DNA of 40,163 bases, from contig JANWYS010000012.1 in NCBI GenBank assembly GCA_025054875.1, positions 1 to 40,163 on the forward strand. The letters are read 5' to 3'. Positions 26,588 through 35,169 of this stretch are shown here, one piece after another. Within the stretch, counting starts at the first letter, position 1, and each line of letters opens with the position of its first letter. The position numbers were made by a program, and so were the translations under genes. Below the pieces are notes generated by a model that did not search any database, was not told the DNA's origin, and was given only the letters and a program-made list of their open reading frames with translations. The DNA is from Cytophagaceae bacterium (GTDB taxonomy: Bacteria > Bacteroidota > Bacteroidia > Cytophagales > Cytophagaceae).

Positions 26588-28585
26588 ATGAAAAGTTTGA
26601 TTGGCCTTAATCTTTTCTTTATCTTTTTTTTCAGCATACATGCAACAAAAACTTATGGTTTATACAAAGCAAAGCACGTAGATTCCATTAGCTCTCCGGA
26701 TTCTAAAATCATCTTAGAAATTGTAAGCTCAGAAAAAGGTGAGTTAAAGTATTTGGTCAGAAAAAAGAATACTGTAATGATAATAGACACCTCTTCTCTG
26801 GGAATCAAATCCAAAGAGTTCGTCTTTGTAGATTATTTAAGTGTCGTAAAAGTAGAAAAGCGAAATGGTATTGAGAAATTAACCATGCCCTATGGCCCTG
26901 CTAAAAATTCATATGAACCTTTCAATGAACTGAATGTATTTCTTGAAAATCCGCATAAAGAAAGAATACATGTAATCTTTAGAATTTTCAACGACGGCGT
27001 GGCTTTTCGTTATTTAATACCCTCTCAAGGAAAGACAGAATTTATCAGCATAACTGAAGAAAAAACTGAATTCAATTTTGAGAAGGAATACACGTGTTGG
27101 GGGATGCGTGGATATACTAGGGATTTTGAAGGTTTTCAATCTGTATTTACAACCAACACATTAGGTATTGACACTCTTACCTCTATGCCAGTCACGATAT
27201 TGCTCAACAATGAGGTATGTATATCGTTACTTGAAGCGGACTTGCATGACTATGCTGGCATGAATTTGAAAAATAACACCCTAAAAAAAAATTCTATTGT
27301 TGGAGTTCTGACACCAAGAAAAAATGATCCAGAAGTTGCTGTATTTTCTACATTGCCTCTGAAATCGCCTTGGAGAGTCATACAAATTGCTGAGAGCTCT
27401 GTAAAACTCATTGAGTCTACAATAGTTCTTCGGCTGAATCCACCACCAGATTCGACAGCAGATTTTTCTTGGGTAAAGCCTGGTAAATGCTGTTGGACAT
27501 GGTATGCCGGGGGGCCTACCTTAAAAATAAAAGAAGAGGGATTTAATGGATTGAATAATAAATCTGTAAAAAAATACATTGATTTTACGCACCAGATGAA
27601 ATTTCAATATTTCATAATTGATGCAGGATGGTCAAAAGGCCATGAACATGATAGTATGGCAAGAAAGAGGGTTGAATTGACAAATGTAATCAATACACTA
27701 TCCATACCGAAATTAGCAGATTACTGTGCTAAAAAAAACATAGGGCTCGGATTGTGGTGCAACTATGCAAGCGTTAAAGATAATCCAGATAAAGTTTTTA
27801 AGTTATTCCGTGATTGGGGCGTTAAGGTTGTAAAAGTTGATTTTTTCAGTGCTGACGATCAACAAACTGTAAACGATGTAGTAAAAATTGTTAAGGCTGC
27901 AGCAGATAATCAGTTGTTAGTGGATTTACATTCTGTATACAAACCTACGGGGTTAAGCAGGACATATCCTAATCTATTGACAATTGAAGGAGTGATGGGT
28001 ATGGAATATAACAAATGGATTAAAGTAACTCCGGAGCATAATGTGATACTTCCTTTTACACGCATGTTAGTTGGTCCTATGGATTATACTCCGGGTTCGT
28101 TTAACAACGTACCGGATTCTGTTTTTATACCTAAGGAAATAGGTACCATGACTGCTTGCACAAGAGCGCATCAACTTGCTATGTATGTGGTGTATGAAAG
28201 TTATTTACAGATGCTGAGTGATCCGCCCTCAAGAGTACTTAATAAGCCAGGTGCTGAATTTTTAAAAAATCTTCCAACGGACTGGGATGAAACTTTAGGC
28301 CTCATGGGAAAACCAGGAGAATATATCGTACTTGCCAGAAGAAAAGACGAACACTGGTATGTTGGAATCATGAATAACAGCTCGCATAGAAAAATATCTC
28401 TAAACTTATCTGATTATTTTGTTGGTAAATATGACATCACCATTTACAAAGATGACGTTGTATCCAAGAATTTTAATTCCATCATAACTGAATCTTTTCC
28501 ATCAGAGTCGAGGAAGAATGTAGAAATTGAATTGCTTGGGAGTGGCGGATCAGTTCTTGTTCTTAAGAAAAAGGGACAAAATTAA
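26588..28585 (+). CDS. GH97 alpha-glycosidase, probable retaining alpha-galactosidase type
   Basis: A 665-aa exported enzyme, last of the glycosidase operon, starting 13 bp after the preceding stop. The signal peptide is MKSLIGLNLFFIFFFSIHA. The N-terminal GH97 beta-supersandwich (30-290) includes VIFRIFNDGVAFRYLIP. The barrel begins near PGKCCWTWYAGG, with FIIDAGWS, the strand VVKVDFFSADDQ (Asp418), VDLHSVYKPTGLSRTYPN and GVMGMEYNKW (Glu473). GH97 contains inverting alpha-glucosidases (SusB) and retaining alpha-galactosidases (BtGH97b). Asp in KVDF and a Glu 55 residues later agree with the Asp415/Glu470 pair I recall for BtGH97b. The C-terminal beta domain ends GSGGSVLVLKKKGQN. The family is firm; the subtype is inference. 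Confidence 0.9.
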   Translation: MKSLIGLNLFFIFFFSIHATKTYGLYKAKHVDSISSPDSKIILEIVSSEKGELKYLVRKKNTVMIIDTSSLGIKSKEFVFVDYLSVVKVEKRNGIEKLTMPYGPAKNSYEPFNELNVFLENPHKERIHVIFRIFNDGVAFRYLIPSQGKTEFISITEEKTEFNFEKEYTCWGMRGYTRDFEGFQSVFTTNTLGIDTLTSMPVTILLNNEVCISLLEADLHDYAGMNLKNNTLKKNSIVGVLTPRKNDPEVAVFSTLPLKSPWRVIQIAESSVKLIESTIVLRLNPPPDSTADFSWVKPGKCCWTWYAGGPTLKIKEEGFNGLNNKSVKKYIDFTHQMKFQYFIIDAGWSKGHEHDSMARKRVELTNVINTLSIPKLADYCAKKNIGLGLWCNYASVKDNPDKVFKLFRDWGVKVVKVDFFSADDQQTVNDVVKIVKAAADNQLLVDLHSVYKPTGLSRTYPNLLTIEGVMGMEYNKWIKVTPEHNVILPFTRMLVGPMDYTPGSFNNVPDSVFIPKEIGTMTACTRAHQLAMYVVYESYLQMLSDPPSRVLNKPGAEFLKNLPTDWDETLGLMGKPGEYIVLARRKDEHWYVGIMNNSSHRKISLNLSDYFVGKYDITIYKDDVVSKNFNSIITESFPSESRKNVEIELLGSGGSVLVLKKKGQN

Positions 28586-28587
28586 CG

Positions 28588-28612
28588 GTAGTATCCCCAA
28601 AAGTGTGTATGA
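28588..28612 (+). repeat. IS-end-like motif, copy 2
   Basis: GGTAGTATCCCCAAAAGTGTG plus TAT, three bases after the GH97 stop. It shares GG..(N)..CCCAAAAGTGTGTA with 51-77 (minus) and 39986-40010. No transposase is adjacent. A second motif, AATGCGGAATCTGGTATTAA, follows at 28641-28660 and overlaps the rodA stop region. Confidence 0.45.
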
Positions 28613-28656
28613 AGTATAGTTGTTGCATAACCATTTTTCTAATGCGGAATCTGGTA

Positions 28657-29961
28657 TTAATGCGCCAAGAGTTCTTTACGATGGGCATCCAGTTTCAAAA
28701 AAATAAAGAGTAAAATTGTGAATGCCCACAAAGAAGAACCTCCGTAACTAAAGAAAGGAAGAGGTATGCCGATGATAGGAAACAAGCCAATAGTCATTCC
28801 GATGTTTATTGTGAAGTGAAAAAAAAGTATCGAGGCCACTGAGTAGCCATATATACGAGCAAAGCGATCTTTTTGCCTTTCGGCAAGCCACACAATGCGC
28901 GAAAGTAAAAATACATAGAGCCCAATAATAAAAGAACTCCCTATCCATCCGTGCTCTTCGCCTATGGTACAAAATATGAAATCTGTGCTTTGCTCCGGCA
29001 CGAAATCAAACTTGGTTTGCGTGCCTTGTAAAAAACCCTTACCCCACAGACCACCAGAGCCGATAGCTACTTTGGATTGATTGATTTGATAGCCTTCATT
29101 TTTTTTATCTAGCTCGGGATGCAGCAATATCAATATTCTCTTTTGCTGATGAGGCTGAAGGATTTTGTAAAAGAAAAAATCAACACTATACACCACAGAG
29201 ATCATAGCAAGGCATACAGCGGTTATCATTATAGAGCGTCTGAATATTGAAACATTTCGTGTTCGCTTGCTGAATAGCGTCATCGCAATTATAGTCAGGC
29301 CTCCTAAGATCAGGATGAATAGAGCTACATAAATTTTGTTGTACATCAAGGTAACCAGCACAAGAGAAACCATAATCACAGCTAACAGCAATATCCATCC
29401 GGGCAGGCCTTCTCTGTACATTACAATTATAAAGGAGGAAAACGCCAGCAGACCTCCGGTTTCTTTTTGCAACAAAATCAACACACATGGAGCCAGTACA
29501 AGTAGAGATACACTCAGGTATTGCTTCCATCCATTAAGTTTAAAATTTATGTCACTCATGTAGTTAGCTACTACCAGTGCAGTAGTTATTTTGGCAAATT
29601 CTAAAGGTTGTACGCGTAAGTCGCCAAATCCCAACCATGATCGGGAATTGTTTACCTCAATACCCAAAAAGATGGTGATTCCTAATATCAGAATAGTGAT
29701 TGCATACAAGAGATAAGAGAAAGTGGAGTAAAACTTGTAATCTATAGAGAATATGAAAATGATAATTAAAGCAGCGGAAGCTATCCATAAAAGTTGTTTT
29801 CCGGAGTTTGTTGACAAATCAAAAATATTTTGTTTTACTTCCGGATCGGGATTGTATACAACGGCATATATATTTAGCCAACCAATGAATACCAGTATGG
29901 AATAGCAAGCTACTGTAATCCAATCAATGTTTTTTATGAGTTTATCTTCCCTGCGTATCAT
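28657..29961 (-). CDS. rodA: Rod-shape-determining peptidoglycan polymerase RodA
   Basis: A SEDS-family glycosyltransferase of 434 aa, polymerising glycan strands during side-wall growth with PBP2. About ten hydrophobic spans are visible. Family marks: NSRSWLGFGDLRVQPLEFAKI (residues about 104-124), QKETGG, the GSGGLWGKGFLQGTQTKFDF loop, EQSTDFIF with Asp327 at the position of the essential periplasmic Asp, IGEEHGW, and GIPLPFFSYGGSS near the C-terminus. An enlarged central part (residues 190-270) is common in Bacteroidota RodA. Its ATG overlaps the PBP2 stop as ATGA (29958-29961), so translation is probably coupled. It is last in mreC-mreD-mrdA-rodA. Confidence 0.95.
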   Translation of the reverse strand: MIRREDKLIKNIDWITVACYSILVFIGWLNIYAVVYNPDPEVKQNIFDLSTNSGKQLLWIASAALIIIFIFSIDYKFYSTFSYLLYAITILILGITIFLGIEVNNSRSWLGFGDLRVQPLEFAKITTALVVANYMSDINFKLNGWKQYLSVSLLVLAPCVLILLQKETGGLLAFSSFIIVMYREGLPGWILLLAVIMVSLVLVTLMYNKIYVALFILILGGLTIIAMTLFSKRTRNVSIFRRSIMITAVCLAMISVVYSVDFFFYKILQPHQQKRILILLHPELDKKNEGYQINQSKVAIGSGGLWGKGFLQGTQTKFDFVPEQSTDFIFCTIGEEHGWIGSSFIIGLYVFLLSRIVWLAERQKDRFARIYGYSVASILFFHFTINIGMTIGLFPIIGIPLPFFSYGGSSLWAFTILLFIFLKLDAHRKELLAH

Positions 29962-31826
29962 CTGTATTCACCTTTAGCTTTATGAATAAGGTCTTTTTGT
30001 AGTATTTGTGTGCGCATGTAGCGGGTGAGAGCGGTTGTTGTGTCGGTAAGGTATTTTTCAATCATGAGGTTGGCAATGGGTGCAGCAGTAACGGCGCCAA
30101 ATCCCCCGTTCTCTACATAAACTGCAATGGCTATTTTCGGATTATCCTTTGGAGCGAAAGCCATGTAGGTGGAGTGATCATCGCCTTTTTCTTTTATGGA
30201 TTGCGTATTTTGTACAGTTCCTGTTTTCCCGCATATGTTGATTCCCGGTATTTGAGTCCAATAAGCTGTTCCGTGGCGAACTACCAGTTCCATGCCTTCT
30301 ATTACGCGGTTGAAATGTGCGGTATCAATACCGGTATATTTTTTTTCAGTAAAGCGAGTGAGTATCATTTTTTTCTCATCGTTTCCTATGGCTTTTACCA
30401 GATGAGGGGTGATATAAAAACCTCTGTTAGCCACAATACATGCGAGATTAGCAATTTGTATAGGTACCACAAGCAACTCTCCTTGCCCTATATCGAGCGA
30501 TCGGATGGTAGAATGTTTCCAGCTTAGGTTCCCATAGATGCGGTCGTAAAATGCATTGGTAGGCAAAAATCCCGCTTTAATGTTCGGCAGGTCTACTTCG
30601 AGTTTTTGTCCGAAACCAAATTTTACCATTAATGAACGCCATATGTCGTAATTGGTTTCTGTTTGTTTGTATTTGTTTTGTGAGGTTCCTCCTTTGTATA
30701 TTATACTTCTGAATACATCATAGTAGTAGGGGTTGCAAGACCATTGAATAGAGCCTTTTAAATCTGTTGGTGAAGGATGCGGGTGGCATTTCACGCCTAC
30801 GGCTTCCGGATTACAAGGTTTTATACTGTTTGGAGTGAGCACACCCAAATGTAAACCTACCAGAGCTTGTGCTACTTTGAATATGGAACCGGGAGAGTAC
30901 ATGGCCATGGTGGCTCTGTTGAAAAGAGGCTTCAGCGGATCTTTTTGCAGGGTGTCGAAATTTTTGGAGAAATATCTTCCGGTGAGCAAGTTAGGATCGT
31001 AGGAAGGGGAGGAGATAAGTGCGAGAATCTCTCCTGTAGAGGGCTCTATGGCAACCACGCTGCCTACTTTGTTTTGCATGAGCCACTCTCCGTATTTTTG
31101 CAATTCTAAGTCTATAGTGCAGATGAGGTTTTGTCCTGGGGCGGATGCCACGTCCATCTTTCCACCTAAATAAGGGCCTTTCTCAACGCCGTGTACATCT
31201 TTCATGATGTAACGGACCCCTTTGGTGCCACGCAAATATTTTTCATAGCTGGCTTCTATGCCGCTTATGCCGATAAGGTCACCTTGTTCATAATAATTTT
31301 CTTCCTGGTTTTCGAGTTGCTTTTTACTTATTTCACCTATGTAGCCTAATGCATTGGCCAGGCTTTTATGCGGATATATCCGTATGGTTCGCTCTTGCGG
31401 ATATATACCTTCACAAGTATTTATGATATGCAAAGCTTTGCCGATGTCGTCCACAGAAAGTTGTTTTAAGAGAGGCACAGGGCGATATTTGTTGTATCCC
31501 TTTTCTTCCTTTATTTTCCTGATGAGCTGATGAAGCTCATTTTTAGTGAGGTTGAAAGCCGAGCAAAAGGCATTGGTGTCGGGTATATTCAATTCATTCA
31601 TTACGACCATTATATCAAATACCAGTTGATTTATTACCAATGCTTTTCCGTTTCGGTCGTATATGATTCCCCGAAAAGGATACTGAATCATCTTTCTGGT
31701 GGCATTTCGCTCGGCTTCCTCTTTGTAACTGGTTTCGATAACTTGTAAAAAAAATAACCGTACTATAAAAATTACTCCCGTTATCAGGAAGATGGTTTGT
31801 ATTATTATTTTTTTATTGTTGTTCAT
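29958..31826 (-). CDS. mrdA: Penicillin-binding protein 2 (elongation transpeptidase)
   Basis: A class B penicillin-binding protein of 622 aa that cross-links peptidoglycan in the elongasome with RodA. A short cytoplasmic end and one membrane anchor (IIIQTIFLITGVIFIVRLFF) come first. The non-catalytic pedestal begins RKMIQYPFRGIIYDRNGKAL. The transpeptidase domain carries SxxK as SIFK (Ser314-Lys317), SxN as SCN (363-365) and KTG at 534-536. A Cys-containing insert after SIFK (PCNPEAVGVKCHPHPS, with SCN) is seen in other PBP2 proteins, where such Cys/His may bind metal. Start ATG at 31826, 10 bp after the mreD stop; 4-bp overlap with rodA. Confidence 0.96.
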   Translation of the reverse strand: MNNNKKIIIQTIFLITGVIFIVRLFFLQVIETSYKEEAERNATRKMIQYPFRGIIYDRNGKALVINQLVFDIMVVMNELNIPDTNAFCSAFNLTKNELHQLIRKIKEEKGYNKYRPVPLLKQLSVDDIGKALHIINTCEGIYPQERTIRIYPHKSLANALGYIGEISKKQLENQEENYYEQGDLIGISGIEASYEKYLRGTKGVRYIMKDVHGVEKGPYLGGKMDVASAPGQNLICTIDLELQKYGEWLMQNKVGSVVAIEPSTGEILALISSPSYDPNLLTGRYFSKNFDTLQKDPLKPLFNRATMAMYSPGSIFKVAQALVGLHLGVLTPNSIKPCNPEAVGVKCHPHPSPTDLKGSIQWSCNPYYYDVFRSIIYKGGTSQNKYKQTETNYDIWRSLMVKFGFGQKLEVDLPNIKAGFLPTNAFYDRIYGNLSWKHSTIRSLDIGQGELLVVPIQIANLACIVANRGFYITPHLVKAIGNDEKKMILTRFTEKKYTGIDTAHFNRVIEGMELVVRHGTAYWTQIPGINICGKTGTVQNTQSIKEKGDDHSTYMAFAPKDNPKIAIAVYVENGGFGAVTAAPIANLMIEKYLTDTTTALTRYMRTQILQKDLIHKAKGEYR

Positions 31827-31836
31827 TGTTTATTCA

Positions 31837-32349
31837 CTACTTATTTCTTTGTATAATAAGTTGTGTAAGTATCAATACAAATATGGTGAACAAGCTACTG
31901 AAAAAGGTTTGAAGTAATACGGAAGCTATGTACCGGAAATACCAGGCTTCCAGCATAAAATATATAAAATGGTGTATAACGATCAACGGGAAGGCATATC
32001 GTAAAAACCAAACTGGCCCCATGTAGGCTAGCGTGGCCAAGGCCCCTGAATCATAACCGCCGGAAGGAGTTAGTGCGTTGATTACATATGGGCGTACGTA
32101 GGCCAACACCAAACATGCGAATGCATTTATGCCATGAGTGTTATAAAACAAATCAACTAAAAGGCCTGATACAAATGAGTATATGAGGGAACTAAACGTG
32201 TTGTACTCGATAGGTAAAAGTAATAACAGACCTACATAAATAAAACAAGAGGCAACACCGCCTATTGCTACATTTTTGAAGAGCAATAGTTGCAAAGAAA
32301 AAAACAACAAAAAATATTTTATATGGTCTGCTATGTGTCCCGGCCTCAT
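31837..32349 (-). CDS. mreD: Rod shape-determining protein MreD
   Basis: A 170-aa inner-membrane protein with five or six hydrophobic spans (for example YFLLFFSLQLLLF, CFIYVGLLLLLP, FVSGLLVDLFY), linking MreC to the elongation machinery. MreD is poorly conserved. The call rests on size, topology, the SGLLVDLFY..HGINAFACL segment typical of the family, and its place between mreC (5 bp gap) and mrdA (10 bp gap). ATG start at 32349. Confidence 0.9.
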   Translation of the reverse strand: MRPGHIADHIKYFLLFFSLQLLLFKNVAIGGVASCFIYVGLLLLLPIEYNTFSSLIYSFVSGLLVDLFYNTHGINAFACLVLAYVRPYVINALTPSGGYDSGALATLAYMGPVWFLRYAFPLIVIHHFIYFMLEAWYFRYIASVLLQTFFSSLFTIFVLILTQLIIQRNK

Positions 32350-32354
32350 CTTCG

Positions 32355-33179
32355 TTACTGTTTGTATTTTACTTTCGATTCCAGTTCATCTCTTTCTTCT
32401 TTCAATTTGTTTTCGATTATGTACACATATTTCAAGCGCCTGAAATCTGTAAATAATTTTACTTTCAGATTAAACTTAATGCCTTCATCAAGAATTTCTG
32501 AAACCACACCTACCGGGTATTCATCAGGAAATGATGAATAGTTGTGTGTAACGACAGTATCATTCAAAGATACTTTATGGTGTTTGGCTACATAGTCAAA
32601 ATAGGTATACTCCGGATCGGGTTTGCTCCATCGCAAAATTCCGGAAATACCTTTTGATTTTATTTTGGCATAGATAGGCCATTGTGCATTGAGCAGAGAG
32701 GTGACGGTGCTGAAATGTCGGGAAGTGGAATATACCACACCTGCAACTCCGTCAGAAGAAACCACACTCATACCTTTCTTTATACCATCTTTGGAACCTC
32801 TGTCTATGGTGAAGTAATTTGCATGTTTGTCTGTAGAATTATTAATTACTTTAGCTGTGTAATATATATATTGAAAAAGTTTGGAAGTGTCGGACATCTT
32901 TTCATAAAGATGTGTTTGTGCCAGCTCCTGCAACTTAAGTTGTTGTTTGAGTTTTTTGTTTTCTTCCAATAGTTGTTTGTTTTCATGTCGTAAGTTAAAA
33001 TATTCGACTATGTTGGATTGGGTTTTCAGTAATAATGAAGCCACATAATTTGATGAATTGAAGAATGAAGACCCTTGGTAAGGATTTCTGCTAGTGACTA
33101 ATGATAAACTGACTACTGCCAATATTATAAACAGAATATGAGTACGATATAAATATATGAAGTGTAAAAAGCGTTGCAT
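32355..33179 (-). CDS. mreC: Rod shape-determining protein MreC
   Basis: A periplasmic, membrane-anchored elongasome scaffold of 274 aa that activates PBP2-RodA. One membrane segment lies near the N-terminus (THILFIILAVVSLSLV). A coiled coil follows at about residues 58-95 (FNLRHENKQLLEENKKLKQQLK). The double beta-barrel domain contains FTIDRGSKDGIKKGMSVVSSDGVAGVV, TSLLNAQWPIYAKI, VVTHNYSSFPDEYPVG and a Lys/Glu-rich end. It opens the mreC-mreD-mrdA-rodA operon; mreB is not adjacent in this window. A -7 box lies 19-26 bases upstream (33198-33205). Confidence 0.95.
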   Translation of the reverse strand: MQRFLHFIYLYRTHILFIILAVVSLSLVTSRNPYQGSSFFNSSNYVASLLLKTQSNIVEYFNLRHENKQLLEENKKLKQQLKLQELAQTHLYEKMSDTSKLFQYIYYTAKVINNSTDKHANYFTIDRGSKDGIKKGMSVVSSDGVAGVVYSTSRHFSTVTSLLNAQWPIYAKIKSKGISGILRWSKPDPEYTYFDYVAKHHKVSLNDTVVTHNYSSFPDEYPVGVVSEILDEGIKFNLKVKLFTDFRRLKYVYIIENKLKEERDELESKVKYKQ

Positions 33180-33197
33180 GAACGTGATTTAATACAA

Positions 33198-33205
33198 CAA
33201 AGATA
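33198..33205 (-). promoter_or_regulatory. Candidate -7 promoter box of the mreC operon
   Basis: The minus strand reads TATCTTTG, a full match to TAnnTTTG, ending 19 bases before the mreC ATG. No clear -33 TTG is seen; the 5' leader would be very short. Confidence 0.5.
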
Positions 33206-33245
33206 AAAAGGATTGAATGAAGTATAAACCGGATAAAAAATATTT

Positions 33246-33940
33246 ATGAGAACTTGCTTATGTGTTTTTTTGTACGTTTTGTGATTGTATGTATGCTCAA
33301 AGAATCGAGTTATATGCAGGTACACAGTTGCCATTGAGTTACTCATTGGGAATAGAACATAAAATAAAAAAAATATTTCCGTACGTTTACAAGCCGGTTT
33401 CTTAATTACTCCTTATGATAAAACGTTGATTTCTTTATGGAGTATGATTTAGTCTGACAAAATATCTGCGCAAACCATAGTTGAGTCTTTCAGGCGTGGA
33501 TTGTTGATACAACCGGTTGTACAGCATAATTTCGGGAAGAATTGTGTTGGATAGCATTATTCGTTTTTTAATCTCAAGGCCAGCAATTCACCGATAGACA
33601 CTGTGGTTGAATACTACAATGTACAGAATCCATTTTTGAGAGCAATCATATCTTTTATGCAGAACTTACCGTATATTCGGAATAGCATAGTATTAGAATT
33701 TCGTATGGCCGAAGGTATACCCTTGGCCGGTCGCGGCACATACAATTGAGGTTTGAAGCATCGCTGGCTAAGAGTTTACAGTGTACAGACAAATTAAAAA
33801 ACTCTTTGGGAGTTTCGTTTGATGATTTGGAAAAAACGGTAAAGGACCAACTTGAGGAGTATTATGAAAAACATGCCTACATGCCGTCTATCAATGTGTA
33901 TTCCGGCTATCGTTTAAGACGAAAAGGAACAAGCTGCTGA
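33246..33940 (+). pseudogene. Decayed gene for a small exported, outer-membrane-type protein
   Basis: Pieces of one protein can be read through changing frames. ATG at 33246 starts a signal-like MRTCLCVFLYVL, broken by TGA at 33282. After a frame change come MYAQRIELYAGTQLPLSYSLG and IEHKIKKIF. A slip at an A8 run (33366-33373) leads to SVRLQAGFLITPYDKTLIS and LWSMI, with in-frame TAG at 33450. SDKISAQTIVESFRRGLLIQ then continues, with another TAG at 33552. FNLKASNSPIDTVVEYYNVQ and LEFRMAEGIPLAGRGTYN follow to TGA at 33747. A last frame change gives RFEASLAKSLQ to GYRLRRKGTSC, stop at 33938. Alternating short strands suggest a beta-barrel of about 225 residues. No specific family is recognised. 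Three frame changes plus two stops make sequencing error an unlikely cause. Confidence 0.8.
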
Positions 33941-33942
33941 CC

Positions 33943-35118
33943 TTATAATTTTTCCAGAACGATGGCGCTTCCGCCACCACCACCGTTGCAGATAGCAGCC
34001 ACACCCAGAGTTGCATTTTGATGAGCGAGCACAGATAGCAAAGTAACAATGATACGTGCGCCTGAGCATCCTATCGGATGACCTAAAGATACAGCTCCTC
34101 CCCAAATGTTGACTTTATCCTCTGTAAGATTAAGTTTTTGAAGGTTGGCCAAAGCAACCACTGAAAAAGCTTCGTTGATTTCAAAGTACTGAATGTCGGA
34201 AATATTGAGTTTTGCGTATTTAAGTGCTTTAGGTATAGCAAGAGATGGAGAAGTAGTAAACCATTTTGGATCTTGCTCAGCATCGGCAAAAGAGAGGATC
34301 TTTGCCAAAGGTTTAATTTTTAATTGTTCGAGTTTTTCTTTGCTCATGAGCAAAAGAGCTGCCGCTCCATCGTTCAGGGTAGATGCATTTGCGGCAGTAA
34401 TGGATCCATCTTTTTCGAAAACGGGTTTCAATGTTGGTATTTTATCAAAATTCACTTTAGTGTATTCCTCGTCTTCGGATACGGTGACGGATTCTTTACC
34501 GGATTGTATTACTATCGGAGAAATTTCGTTTTGAAAGAGGCGATTTTGCCAGGCTTGGGCAGCTCTTTTATAAGATTTTATGGCATATTCATCTTGTTTT
34601 TGGCGTGATATGTGCATTTCGCGGGCAGTAAGTTCAGCAGCATTGCCCATATGGCAATTGTTGTATACATCCCATAGGCCATCTTTGATGAGGCCATCAG
34701 TCATTACGGTGTGCCCGAACTTTTGTCCTTGACGATATTTTTCTACGTAATAAGGAACATTGCTCATACTCTCCATGCCACCTGCTATTATGCAATCAGC
34801 ATAGCCAAGCATGATGCTTTGGGCAGCAAACATGACTGCCTTCATACCGGAAGCACAAACTTTGTTTATAGTAGTGCAAATAGTATCCTCGCGTAATCCG
34901 GCGTAAATACAGGCTTGTCGTGCTGGTGCCTGTCCTAAGTTGGCAGAAAGTACATTGCCCATGATCACTTCCTGCACGTGGGTAGCATCAATATTGGCCT
35001 TTTGTACGACTCCTTTTATGGCTGCTGCACCCAGTTCGCTTGCGGTAAGTGTAGATAGGCTACCCAGAAAACTTCCGATAGGAGTACGTGAAGCTGCCAC
35101 TATATAGACTTCTTTCAT
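33943..35118 (-). CDS. Acetyl-CoA acetyltransferase (thiolase)
   Basis: A 391-aa thiolase, joining two acetyl-CoA to acetoacetyl-CoA or the reverse, in the cytoplasm. Nucleophile Cys88 is in NKVCASGMKA, His347 in LGHPIGCSGARI, and the second catalytic Cys377 in CNGGGGGSA. INEAFSVVA is the other signature. The N-terminal PIGSFLGSLS and GGMESMSNVPYY match biosynthetic acetyl-CoA acetyltransferases (AtoB/PhaA type) rather than FadA. ATG start at 35118, 51 bp after the plsY stop on the same strand, so co-transcription is possible. It converges with the pseudogene, two bases between ends. Chain-length preference is inferred. Confidence 0.94.
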   Translation of the reverse strand: MKEVYIVAASRTPIGSFLGSLSTLTASELGAAAIKGVVQKANIDATHVQEVIMGNVLSANLGQAPARQACIYAGLREDTICTTINKVCASGMKAVMFAAQSIMLGYADCIIAGGMESMSNVPYYVEKYRQGQKFGHTVMTDGLIKDGLWDVYNNCHMGNAAELTAREMHISRQKQDEYAIKSYKRAAQAWQNRLFQNEISPIVIQSGKESVTVSEDEEYTKVNFDKIPTLKPVFEKDGSITAANASTLNDGAAALLLMSKEKLEQLKIKPLAKILSFADAEQDPKWFTTSPSLAIPKALKYAKLNISDIQYFEINEAFSVVALANLQKLNLTEDKVNIWGGAVSLGHPIGCSGARIIVTLLSVLAHQNATLGVAAICNGGGGGSAIVLEKL

Positions 35119-35169
35119 CTTGTTTAATTGCGAAAAAATGAAGAAAAGACTCTTTTGTGTTAAAAGTAG

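Noticed and set aside
16201-28585. ROK kinase as part of the glycosidase operon
   Set aside because: A terminator, a convergent helicase, a TPR gene, repeat C and a separate promoter lie between them; only a metabolic link can be suggested.
33746-33940. Intact 64-aa gene
   Set aside because: It starts at a TTG and is the C-terminal fragment of the multi-frame pseudogene that begins at 33246.
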